Counted from the stretch's first letter, positions 6,377-13,171 are shown. The stretch: DNA of 13,655 bases from Solirubrobacter sp044865965 (GCA_044865965.1 JBIOTP010000387.1:1-13655); one strand, 5' to 3'. Notes: generated from the sequence alone by a model not told the origin. Program-made: numbers and translations.

Positions 6377-6406
6377 GGCGGCCGGCCGGGCAGCCGGCGG
6401 GCCGCC
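6377..6406 (+). terminator. GC-rich hairpin after ino1, possible terminator
   Basis: GGCGGCC (6377-6383) pairs with GGCCGCC (6400-6406). Inside, CCGG-GCAG-CCGG (6386-6397) can form a second stem. It starts 8 nt after the ino1 stop and ends just before the TATCCT of the next gene. There is no T-tract, so a termination role is inferred from placement only. Confidence 0.35.
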
Positions 6407-6408
6407 GA

Positions 6409-6414
6409 TATCCT
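6409..6414 (+). promoter_or_regulatory. TANNNT -10 element for the GT/PHP gene
   Basis: TATCCT is followed by 8 nt and then the GTG at 6423. There is no Shine-Dalgarno site. The hexamer is the only A/T-containing patch in an otherwise G/C stretch, which favours a leaderless start at the GTG. Confidence 0.5.
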
Positions 6415-6422
6415 GCGCCGCG

Positions 6423-8330
6423 GTGCCGGAGCGCTACGCCATCGCGCAGGTCGCGCCCCATGCCCTCGAGGACGAGCACGAGGTCGGGACGTTCGCGGCG
6501 GAGCTTTCGCGCGAGCTCGCGGAGGCCGGGCACCGCGTGCTGCTGCTCGCGCCGTCGCGCTCGCCGGAGCTGGTGCGCGAGTCGCGGCGGAAGATCCGGG
6601 CGGCGCGCGAGAAGCCGGACTCGCTGTTCGACCCCGGCGGCGGCGTGCAGGTGCTCGGCGTCGGCGAGCTGTTCCCGCTGACGCGCCGGGGCGCAGCGCC
6701 GTCGCCGCCGCTGGACATCGCGCGCACGGTCGAGGAGGCGCTGACCGTCGCGCGCCTGGACTTCGTGCACGTGCACGAGCCGTGGGCGCCGAGCGCCGGC
6801 TCGGTCGCGCTGCGGCACTCGCGGGCGCTCAACGTCGGCTCGTTCCACGCGCCGGCCGAGCGGGTGCTCTCGACCCAGGTCGCGCGCCGCTTCGTGGAGC
6901 TGTTCTTCGGCCGCCTCGACGCGCGCACCGCGAGCTACGGAGCGACCGCCGAGCTGCTGCAGCGCTACTTCCCCGCGCGCTACCGGCTGCTGCGCCCCGG
7001 CGCGACGGCCGTCGAGCGGGAGGCGCGCCCCGACGGCGCGCCCGTGCGGATCGTGTTCTGCGACCGCGAGGAGCGCAGCGCGCTGCGGCTCTTCCTGCGC
7101 GCGCTGCGGCGGCTGCCGGAGGAGCTCGCGTGGGAGGCGACCGTGTGCTCGGCGACCGGCGCGGTGCCGACGCTGCGCAGCCGCCTGCGCGAGCGCGTGC
7201 ACGTCGTGCAGGGCCACGAGGCCGACGCGCTCGCGGCCGCCGACGTCGTCGTCGCCGCCTCGCTGGGCACCCTCACGGCGCCGGGCGTCCTCGTGCGCGG
7301 GCTCGGCGCGGGCGCCGTCCCCGTCGCGTCGCGGCTGCCGGTCTACGAGGAGGTGCTGGGCGACGGCGACCTGGGGCTGCTGTTCGAGCCGGGCGACGTG
7401 GACGTGCTCGCCGCGCAGCTCGAGCGGCTGATCGCCGACGCCGGCCTGCGCGGGCGGCTCACGCGCGCCGCCGAGGCCGCCCGGCCCGCGCTCTCGTGGC
7501 GCCGCGTGGCCGGCGACGCGCAGGCGATCTACGCCGAGCTCGCCGCGCTGCGCCACGACCCCGCCGGCAAGCCGGACGTGCGCGAGCGGCTGGCCCGCCG
7601 CAAGCTCATCGACGTCGACCTGCACATGCACACCGACCACTCGAGCGACTGCGCGACGCCGGTCGACGTGTTGCTGGCGACCGCCCGCGAGCAGGGCCTC
7701 GGCGCGATCGCGGTGACCGATCACAACGAGGTCTCGGGCGCGCTCGACGCGCACGTGAAGGCGGCCGGCTACGGCATCAAGGTGATCGTCGGCGAGGAGG
7801 TCAAGACCGCCGACCAGGGCGAGGTCATCGGCCTCTTCCTCGAGCAGCGGATCGATCGCGGGCTGACGCTCGAGGCGACGATCGCGGAGATCCGCCGCCA
7901 GGGCGGGCTGGTCTACGTCCCGCACCCGTTCGACCGCCTGCACACCGTGCCCGACTACGAGCACATGCTCGCCATCGTGAGCGACATCGACGCGATCGAG
8001 GTCTTCAACCCGCGGATCGCGATCCCCGCGTTCAACGAGGAGGCGGTGCGCTTCGCCGGCAAGTACCGCATCGTCGGCGGCGCCGGGTCGGACTCGCACG
8101 TCGCGCGGGGCCTCGGATCGGTGCGGATCCGCATGCGCGACTTCGACGGCCCGGAGGAGTTCCTCGAGTCGCTGCGCGCCGCCGACATCATCGGCAAGCC
8201 GTCCTCGCTGCGCTACGCGCAGGTGCAGGCGCTGAAGTTCCTGCAGACCCGCGCCACCCCGCCCGCGGCCCGGCGGGCGACCCGCCGGCGGAAGGTCAGA
8301 CGGGCTGTGGCCGGCCGCGGCGGGAGTTGA
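6423..8330 (+). CDS. Fusion of a PimA-like GT-B domain and a PHP metal-dependent domain
   Basis: This 635-residue two-domain protein has an N-terminal half (about 1-375) that follows the plan of GT4 glycosyltransferases such as phosphatidylinositol mannosyltransferase PimA. It shows AELSRELAEAGHRVLLLAPS, DFVHVHEPWAPS (113-124), a FHA segment and a second Rossmann-like half ending PVASRLPVYEEVLGDGDLGL. However, the EX7E donor-binding signature is replaced by APGVLVRGLGAGAVPVAS (286-303), and the PimA RKG phosphate-binding lysine is not preserved in FCDREERSALR, so transferase activity is doubtful. The C-terminal half (about 393-610) is a PHP domain with likely metal ligands intact: H401 and H403 (DLHMHTDH), D433/H434 (VTDHNE), E458, H501 (VPHPFD) and D557/H559 (GSDSH). 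PHP domains act as phosphoesterases or nucleases. The tail is Arg-rich. GTG 6423 is supported by the upstream -10 hexamer. The substrate is unknown. Confidence 0.87.
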   Translation: MPERYAIAQVAPHALEDEHEVGTFAAELSRELAEAGHRVLLLAPSRSPELVRESRRKIRAAREKPDSLFDPGGGVQVLGVGELFPLTRRGAAPSPPLDIARTVEEALTVARLDFVHVHEPWAPSAGSVALRHSRALNVGSFHAPAERVLSTQVARRFVELFFGRLDARTASYGATAELLQRYFPARYRLLRPGATAVEREARPDGAPVRIVFCDREERSALRLFLRALRRLPEELAWEATVCSATGAVPTLRSRLRERVHVVQGHEADALAAADVVVAASLGTLTAPGVLVRGLGAGAVPVASRLPVYEEVLGDGDLGLLFEPGDVDVLAAQLERLIADAGLRGRLTRAAEAARPALSWRRVAGDAQAIYAELAALRHDPAGKPDVRERLARRKLIDVDLHMHTDHSSDCATPVDVLLATAREQGLGAIAVTDHNEVSGALDAHVKAAGYGIKVIVGEEVKTADQGEVIGLFLEQRIDRGLTLEATIAEIRRQGGLVYVPHPFDRLHTVPDYEHMLAIVSDIDAIEVFNPRIAIPAFNEEAVRFAGKYRIVGGAGSDSHVARGLGSVRIRMRDFDGPEEFLESLRAADIIGKPSSLRYAQVQALKFLQTRATPPAARRATRRRKVRRAVAGRGGS

Positions 8331-8331
8331 G

Positions 8332-8985
8332 TTGCAGGGGCAAGGAGAACCCGGATCCGGGGTGAACCCGGTCGGCGGGATGCCCGCCACCGACGACGAG
8401 ATCCGCGAGAAGTACCTCGAGCGCGCCATCCGCGAGCTCAACACCTTCACCCGCGACCTGCAGGCCTGCGACCGCTGCCCCCGCGGGAACCTCATGCCGG
8501 TGCTCGGGTCGGGTCACCCGCAGGCCGACGTGCTGCTGCTCAAGCACGCGCCGACGCCCGCCGAGGTCGAGGAGGGCGTCGCCTTCTACGGCCGCGCCGG
8601 GACGGCCCTGATGAAGTCGCTGAAGCGGCTCGACATCGACCCGCTCGTCGTCTACGGAACGCTCTGCGTGAAATGTCCGGTCGCGGACACTTCGCTCGCC
8701 GCACCGGAGTGCGTGGGCCGCCTCGTCGAGGAGATCGCGATCGTCCAGCCGAAGATCGTGATCGTGATGGGTCCGGACGCACTCGAGACGCTCAACGAGC
8801 TCTCGCTTCCGCTCGCGCGCGAGGTGCGCCCGGACCTGGGCACGATCCAGCCGCTCACGCCGTCGACCGACGCGCTCTACGTGCCGGACATCGACCAGTC
8901 ACTGGACGAGGAGTCGGCGAAGCGCCGGTTCTGGCAGGCCTTTCGCGTGCTCGGCGACTGGTGGGCTGACTTCCCGCCGTACTAG
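8332..8985 (+). CDS. Divergent family-4-like uracil-DNA glycosylase fold protein
   Basis: This 217-residue protein has the layout of Fe-S uracil-DNA glycosylases (family 4/5). LQACDRCPRG holds C46 and C49, VYGTLCVKCPVAD holds C115 and APECVGRL holds C127, giving the four expected cluster cysteines. FYGRAGTALMKSLKRLDID (85-103) matches the family FVGRAG helix, and IVQPKIVIVMGPDALETL (137-154) matches its core strand. The two catalytic motifs are altered: the usual GEAPG reads KHAPT (71-75), and the HPS loop reads YVPDID (183-188). The protein may therefore lack glycosylase activity or use another substrate. The frame opens with TTG at 8332, one base after the stop of the PHP gene, with GGAG 5 nt upstream. 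GTG 8362 (AAGGAG 14 nt upstream) and ATG 8380 are alternative starts; the conserved part begins after 8380. Confidence 0.85.
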   Translation: MQGQGEPGSGVNPVGGMPATDDEIREKYLERAIRELNTFTRDLQACDRCPRGNLMPVLGSGHPQADVLLLKHAPTPAEVEEGVAFYGRAGTALMKSLKRLDIDPLVVYGTLCVKCPVADTSLAAPECVGRLVEEIAIVQPKIVIVMGPDALETLNELSLPLAREVRPDLGTIQPLTPSTDALYVPDIDQSLDEESAKRRFWQAFRVLGDWWADFPPY

Positions 8986-9587
8986 CCGACGGTGGAGCCG
9001 GGGACGGGGGCGCGCGACGCCTCGTCGACGAACGGCGGCCAGGTCTCGGTCAGCAGCAGGTAGTACGCGGCCGCCCGCTGCTGGTAGCTGAGCCCCAGCC
9101 GGATCATGTCCTGGATGCCCTTGGGCTGCTTGCCGGCGATCACGATCACGAACCAGGCGGCGATCGCGCCGACCTCGGCGACCAGCGCCATCGCGTAGGC
9201 GATGACCATGACCGGGATCGCGAGGATGATGCGGAAGAGCACCTTGACCCGGCTGTAGGAGGCCTGCGGCGGGGCGATGTTCAGCCGCACGGGATAGCCG
9301 GCGTTCGGGTTGCCGGAGAACGGCGGGTAGACGTCGGTGGTCAGGTACGAGTAGCCGTACACGTACGTCGAGTAGCGCAGATAACCGGCGACGAAGTCGT
9401 ACATCCCGCGCGGGTAGCGACCGGTGAACAGCAGCGCGAACCACGCGCAGAACACCACGACGAAGGCCGCGAGCCCGTAGAAGTACAGGACGAACGAGTG
9501 AGGTATGACCATGATGAGGCGGAAGAACGTGGTCAGGCGGCTCCGCCGCTCCACATAGTCCATCTCGAACGCGACTGGGTATTGCAC
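8982..9587 (-). CDS. DUF4389 membrane protein with two tandem repeats
   Basis: This 201-residue integral membrane protein matches my recollection of the DUF4389 family; its function is unknown. Two copies of the same unit can be aligned by eye. Residues 16-90 run SRLTTFFRLIMVIPH ... FTGRYPRGMYDFVAGYLRYSTYV ... LTTDVYPPF. Residues 112-186 run SRVKVLFRIILAIPV ... IAGKQPKGIQDMIRLGLSYQQRA ... LLTETWPPF. Each unit has about two membrane segments, giving roughly four in all. The GTG start is fixed by AAAGGAG 6 nt upstream, which overlaps the stop codon of the preceding oxidoreductase gene, so translation is probably coupled. The TAG stop overlaps the stop of the convergent UDG-like gene. The link to the oxidoreductase is operonic only; no shared function is evident. 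Confidence 0.85.
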   Translation of the reverse strand: MQYPVAFEMDYVERRSRLTTFFRLIMVIPHSFVLYFYGLAAFVVVFCAWFALLFTGRYPRGMYDFVAGYLRYSTYVYGYSYLTTDVYPPFSGNPNAGYPVRLNIAPPQASYSRVKVLFRIILAIPVMVIAYAMALVAEVGAIAAWFVIVIAGKQPKGIQDMIRLGLSYQQRAAAYYLLLTETWPPFVDEASRAPVPGSTVG

Positions 9588-9593
9588 CGGGTA

Positions 9594-9600
9594 CTCCTTT
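9594..9600 (-). promoter_or_regulatory. Shine-Dalgarno site overlapping the upstream stop codon
   Basis: Minus-strand AAAGGAG lies 6 nt before the GTG at 9587, and its first bases are the end of the TAA stop (9601-9599) of the oxidoreductase gene. The arrangement suggests ribosomes reinitiate from the upstream gene. Confidence 0.8.
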
Positions 9601-10546
9601 ACCGGTCGGGTATGTCCAAGACGATCTTGCCAAGCTTCGCGCCGGCTTGGAAGCGCTCATAGGCGGCGGGGGCCTCTTCGAGCGGGTACGTCGCGGTGAC
9701 GAACACCGAGAGGTCGCCCGAGGCGAACCCCGGCAGGACCATCTTCTCGAGGAGCCGCGCGGCGATCGCCTTCTCCTCGATCGGGCGGGCGCGGAGCGTC
9801 GAGCCATGGATGCGGGCCCGCTTGCCCATCAGCGCCCGCAGATCGATCTCGCTGCGCGCGCCGGCCCCCACGCCGATGATGCAGAGGCGCCCGCCGATCG
9901 CGAGCGCGTGCAGGTTCCCGGGCACGTTCGGCGCGCCGACGAGCTCGAGGATCACGTCGAACGGGCCATGGTCCTCGAAGCCCGCGGGCTCGATCGCGTT
10001 CACGCCGAGGGCGGCGATCTGCTCGCGCGCGTGCTCGTCGCGCACCGTCGCGCTCACGCGCGCGCCCGCCATCACCCCGAGCTGGACCGCCGCCATCCCG
10101 ACCCCGCCCGCCGCGCCGTGGACCAGCAGCCGCTCGCCGACGGTCAGCCCCGCCTGCGTGAACAGCGCGTCGTGGGCGGTCGTGAAGACCTCCGGCACGC
10201 CGCCGGCCGCCGTCCAGTCGAGCTCGTCGGGCACCGGCATCGCGGTGCGCTCGTGGACGACCGCGAGCTCGGCCTGGCCGCCGCCGGCCACGATCGTCAT
10301 CACGCGGTCGCCGGGCTCGAAGCGCTGGGCCCTGCGCCCGCAGGCGACGACCTCGCCCGCCAGCTCCAGCCCGGGGATGTCGGGGGGCACGCCCGCCGGG
10401 GCCGGATAGTGGCCGGCGGCTTGGAGAATGTCGGCGCCGTTGAGCCCCGCGGCCCGCACGCGGACGAGCAGCTGCCCGTCCTGCGGCTCCGGGTCCGGGT
10501 GGTCGGCGACGACGATCCGCCCCTCGCGGATGGTCACGGCGCGCAT
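9599..10546 (-). CDS. Zinc-independent MDR-family quinone oxidoreductase/alcohol dehydrogenase-like
   Basis: This 315-residue cytosolic NAD(P)H-dependent oxidoreductase belongs to the medium-chain dehydrogenase/reductase superfamily, nearest by pattern to quinone oxidoreductases (QOR/PIG3-like). The N-terminal GroES-like domain shows VRVRAAGLNGADILQAAGHYP (29-48) and IPGLELAGEV (57-66). The nucleotide-binding domain has VHGAAGGVGMAAVQL (142-156) followed by AGARVSATVR. The C-terminus ends in the family-typical YPLEEAPAAYERFQAGAKLGKIVLDI. No zinc-binding cysteine cluster is present, consistent with the QOR branch. The length is normal and the frame intact. The ATG at 10546 has no Shine-Dalgarno site; a TACGAT hexamer ends 9 nt upstream. 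It is the first gene of a two-gene operon with DUF4389 and diverges from the hydrolase across 67 nt. The substrate is unknown. Confidence 0.93.
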   Translation of the reverse strand: MRAVTIREGRIVVADHPDPEPQDGQLLVRVRAAGLNGADILQAAGHYPAPAGVPPDIPGLELAGEVVACGRRAQRFEPGDRVMTIVAGGGQAELAVVHERTAMPVPDELDWTAAGGVPEVFTTAHDALFTQAGLTVGERLLVHGAAGGVGMAAVQLGVMAGARVSATVRDEHAREQIAALGVNAIEPAGFEDHGPFDVILELVGAPNVPGNLHALAIGGRLCIIGVGAGARSEIDLRALMGKRARIHGSTLRARPIEEKAIAARLLEKMVLPGFASGDLSVFVTATYPLEEAPAAYERFQAGAKLGKIVLDIPDR

Positions 10547-10555
10547 GCGGCGGCG

Positions 10556-10561
10556 ATCGTA
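10556..10561 (-). promoter_or_regulatory. TANNNT -10 element for the oxidoreductase operon
   Basis: On the minus strand TACGAT is followed by 9 nt and the ATG at 10546. No ribosome site is seen. In the same divergent gap, TAATTA (10601-10606, plus) stands 7 nt before the hydrolase ATG but lacks the final T of the hexamer. Confidence 0.5.
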
Positions 10562-10613
10562 CTCCCCGTTCGGCGGTGGTGCCCCGCACCGCGAAGCGGG
10601 TAATTAAGCGGAC

Positions 10614-11387
10614 ATGGCAGTCCCGTTTCCCCGCATTCCGCCGCTCTGGCGCGAGGGACTGGCCGCCGCGGAGGCCGCCGCGCTGTTCCGCAGCGCGGTC
10701 TGGCGCGGCGCCGGCGTGGCGCCGGGGGACGGCCGGCCGGTGCTGCTGATCCCCGGCTTCCTCGCCGGCGACGGCTCGCTGGCCACGATGACGCACTGGC
10801 TGCGGGCGAACGGGTACGCCACGCGGCGCGCCGGGATGCGCGCCAACGTCGACTGCTCGGAGGCCTCCTGCGCGCGCCTGGAGGCGCGGCTGGAGGGCTT
10901 CGCCGAGGCGGCGGGACAGCGCGTCGCGATCGTAGGCCAGAGCCGCGGCGGCACGCTGGCGCGCGCGCTCGCCGTCCGCCGGCCCGACCTCGTGTCCGGC
11001 GTCGTCGCCCTCGGCGCCCCCACCGTCTCGCAGCTCAGCGCCCATCCGCTGGTGCTGGCGCAGGTCGCGCTCGTGGGCGCGCTGGGCGCCGCGCGCGTCC
11101 CGGGCATGTTCACCTGGCGCTGCCTGCGCGGCGAGTGCTGCGCGGAGTTCCGCGGCGCGCTGGCCGCCGACTTCCCGCCTGACGTCGGCTACGTCGCCCT
11201 CTACTCGCGCACCGACGGCGTCGTCGACTGGCGCGCGTGCCTGGACCCGGCGGCCGAGCTCGTCGAGGTGCGCGCCTCGCACGTCGGCATGGCGCTGAGC
11301 GCCGCCGTCTACGCGCACGTCGGCGCCGCGCTCGCGCGCTTCGCCGAGCCCGAGGCGGACGCGGGCGAGTGGGCACAGGCCGCGTAG
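10614..11387 (+). CDS. Alpha/beta hydrolase (esterase/lipase-like)
   Basis: This 257-residue protein has an alpha/beta-hydrolase fold. LLIPGFLAGDGS (44-55) supplies the oxyanion-hole region and VGQSRGGTLAR (107-117) is the nucleophile elbow with S110. LYSRTDGVVDW (196-206) offers the acid residue D201, and ASHVGMAL (221-228) offers the histidine H223. The triad is therefore complete by pattern. No signal peptide is apparent, so it probably acts in the cytosol on a carboxylic ester. The four cysteines between 81 and 176 (C81, C86, C170 and the C175/C176 pair) are notable for a cytosolic enzyme of this size. The ATG at 10614 has no Shine-Dalgarno site and the A/T-rich TAATTA lies just upstream, which suggests a leaderless message. 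The exact substrate cannot be told; the lipase/triacylglycerol-type subgroup is the nearest impression. Confidence 0.87.
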   Translation: MAVPFPRIPPLWREGLAAAEAAALFRSAVWRGAGVAPGDGRPVLLIPGFLAGDGSLATMTHWLRANGYATRRAGMRANVDCSEASCARLEARLEGFAEAAGQRVAIVGQSRGGTLARALAVRRPDLVSGVVALGAPTVSQLSAHPLVLAQVALVGALGAARVPGMFTWRCLRGECCAEFRGALAADFPPDVGYVALYSRTDGVVDWRACLDPAAELVEVRASHVGMALSAAVYAHVGAALARFAEPEADAGEWAQAA

Positions 11388-11571
11388 ACGATTGCTTCCG
11401 CCGCCGCGGGGGTCCGGGCGAACAGCTTGCAGGTGAAGGGGAGCCCGAATCGGCTGGCCCCGTCCGGATGGTCGGGCGAGGTCGGTAGGCCGATCCACGC
11501 CACCACGCCGCGCGCGATGACTAGTGTCGTGGGGAGCGGCGCGGCGATGGTCAAATCCTGCGAGCCGTGCG
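11388..11571 (+). other. Intergenic stretch, no supported gene
   Basis: The gap between the hydrolase and the small ORF contains no convincing plus-strand gene. A minus-strand frame (about 11560 down to 11309) stays open with G/C-rich third positions and a non-repetitive translation, including GVVAWIGLPTSPDHPDG. It lacks a ribosome site or good start and runs about 80 nt into the 3' end of the hydrolase. I therefore leave it as a possible decayed or small gene rather than a call. Confidence 0.3.
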
Positions 11572-11577
11572 TAGACT
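11572..11577 (+). promoter_or_regulatory. TANNNT -10 element, ideal leaderless spacing
   Basis: TAGACT is followed by exactly 6 nt and then the ATG at 11584. This is the textbook spacing for a transcript whose first base is the A of the start codon. It is the clearest leaderless promoter in the window. Confidence 0.6.
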
Positions 11578-11583
11578 GGACCC

Positions 11584-11796
11584 ATGGCCCGCCACGAGCC
11601 CTCGCGCCGCGACACGCCGACCGGCGATCCGCTGGAGGGCAAGCTCCGGATGCGGCGGGATGCCAAGGGGCGCTGGCAGGTCGTGCCGGAGCCCAACGAG
11701 ACCCGCCCGACATCGGAGACCGCGGCGCGGCCGGTCCACCCGGACGACCCGCGGCCGGGGCCCTGGCGCAACATCCCGCCGATCGGGATCGGCTAA
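11584..11796 (+). CDS. Small hypothetical protein, 70 residues
   Basis: I do not recognise this protein. It is a 70-residue polar polypeptide without membrane segment, signal peptide or cysteine. It has a basic N-terminal half (RHEPSRRDTP, KLRMRRDAKGRWQVVPEP) and a Pro-rich C-terminal half (HPDDPRPGPWRNIPPIGIG), and so looks largely disordered. The main evidence that it is real is its start: a TAGACT -10 element exactly 6 nt before the ATG. In addition its stop codon TAA overlaps the stop of the convergent RNA methyltransferase, the same tight packing seen at the other convergent pair. It is the only gene between the hydrolase and the methyltransferase. A chance open frame is possible at this length. 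Confidence 0.6.
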   Translation: MARHEPSRRDTPTGDPLEGKLRMRRDAKGRWQVVPEPNETRPTSETAARPVHPDDPRPGPWRNIPPIGIG

Positions 11797-13151
11797 CCGG
11801 CGCGCTCCAGCAGCGCCACGCACTCGATGTGCGGCGTGTGCGGGAACATGTCGACCGGGCGCACCTTCAGCAGGCGGTAGCCGGCCTCCGCGAGCTGGGC
11901 CGCGTTGGGCGCCAGCGTGGTCGGGTTGCAGGAGACGTAGACGATCCGGCGCGGGGCGGCCTCGACGATGCGGCGCACGATCTTCTGGGAGAGGCCGGCG
12001 CGCGGCGGGTCGATGACCGTGACGTCGGGGCGGCCGGCGCGCTCGACGAGCTCGCGCATCGCCAAGCGGATGTCACCGGCGTAGAACGACGCGTTGCCGA
12101 TCTCGTTGAGGCGGGCGTTGGCGATCGCGTCCGCGACCGCGGCCTCCACGATCTCCACCCCGATCACCTCGCGGGCGCGGACGGCCAGCGAGAGCGCGAT
12201 CGTCCCGATGCCGCAGTAGAGGTCGAAGACGCGCTCGTGGCCGCGTAGCTGCGCGTACTCGACGGCGACCGCGTAGAGCTTCTCCGCCATCTCGGTGTTG
12301 GTCTGGAAGAACGCGTCGGGGGAGACGAGGAATTCCAGGCCGCCGAGGCGCTCGGGGAGCTGGGGCGCCCCGGCGAGCAGCGTCGTCTCGCCGCCGCGGG
12401 TGCTCTCGCCGAGGTCCTCCGTGCGCGTCCACCACAGCCCGTCGCAGTCGACGGCGGCGATCAGCCCGTCCACGTCGAGCCGGCCGGGCGAGGTGACGAG
12501 CCGCACCTGCGTCGCGCCCGTGCGGCGGCCCTCGCGCACCACGAGGTTGCGCAGGAAGCCGCGCTGCTCGCGCCGGTCCCAGGCGCCGAGGCCATGCGCA
12601 CGGCAGAACGCCAGGACCTGCTCGCGCGGCGCGTTGGCGCGCTCGGAGGCGAGCAGGCAATCGTCCATCGGCACGATCTCGTTCCAGCGCCCGGGCGCGT
12701 GGAATCCGCACACGAGCTCGCCGCCCGGGCCGGTCCCGAACGAGTACTCGAGCTTGTTGCGGTAGCGCCAGGTCTCCACCGCCGGCACGATCGGCTCGAG
12801 CTCGTAGCCGGACAGGCGGCCGATCCGCCGCAGCGCGTCGTCGACCTGCTCGGCCTTGACCTCGAGCTGGCGCTCGTACGGGAGCACCTGCCACGGCGCG
12901 CCCGGGTGGCCGGCGACAGGCGGGACGCGCTCCGGCGAGGGCTCGACGAGCTCGACCGCGCGCGCCTCGGCGTACGCGCGCTTGGCCTTGCCGACGACCG
13001 CCTTGACGCGGTCGCCGGGGACGGCGCCGGCCACGAACACGACGTAGCCTTCGCGCCGCGCGACGCCGTTGCCGCCGTGCGCGAGCGACTCCACGGTGAG
13101 CTCCAGCACGTCGCCGCGGGAGGGACGGGTGGACGCGGCGGGCGTGGACAT
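11793..13151 (-). CDS. TrmA/RlmD-family RNA (uracil-C5)-methyltransferase lacking Fe-S cysteines
   Basis: This 452-residue SAM-dependent enzyme should methylate C5 of a uridine in tRNA or rRNA. An N-terminal TRAM RNA-binding domain (about 11-70, with VESLAHGGNGVARREGYVVFV) precedes the methyltransferase body. The SAM motif is FDLYCGIGTIALSLA (309-323). FFQTN (281-285), VIDPPRAGL (379-387) and the catalytic-cysteine motif YVSCNPTTLAPNA (405-417, C408) are intact. HIECVALLER at the C-terminus supplies E443, equivalent to the general base. In RlmD-type relatives a [4Fe-4S] cluster sits before the QHLxYxxQL segment. Here that stretch reads VAGHPGAPWQVLPYERQL (79-96) without cysteines, so the cluster appears lost; only a C165-type cysteine (MDDCLLAS) remains. 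ATG 13151 lies 20 nt from the divergent peptidase fragment. The site modified is unknown. Confidence 0.93.
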   Translation of the reverse strand: MSTPAASTRPSRGDVLELTVESLAHGGNGVARREGYVVFVAGAVPGDRVKAVVGKAKRAYAEARAVELVEPSPERVPPVAGHPGAPWQVLPYERQLEVKAEQVDDALRRIGRLSGYELEPIVPAVETWRYRNKLEYSFGTGPGGELVCGFHAPGRWNEIVPMDDCLLASERANAPREQVLAFCRAHGLGAWDRREQRGFLRNLVVREGRRTGATQVRLVTSPGRLDVDGLIAAVDCDGLWWTRTEDLGESTRGGETTLLAGAPQLPERLGGLEFLVSPDAFFQTNTEMAEKLYAVAVEYAQLRGHERVFDLYCGIGTIALSLAVRAREVIGVEIVEAAVADAIANARLNEIGNASFYAGDIRLAMRELVERAGRPDVTVIDPPRAGLSQKIVRRIVEAAPRRIVYVSCNPTTLAPNAAQLAEAGYRLLKVRPVDMFPHTPHIECVALLERAG

Positions 13152-13171
13152 GGATGTGTGAGGATGACACG

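Noticed and set aside
5097..8495. Very long minus-strand open frame (over 1,100 codons) opposite ino1 and the GT/PHP gene
   Set aside because: It is the antisense of well-supported conserved genes. Its translation is Arg/Ala/Val/Asp-rich low-complexity sequence typical of high-GC shadow frames, and it has no recognisable domain.
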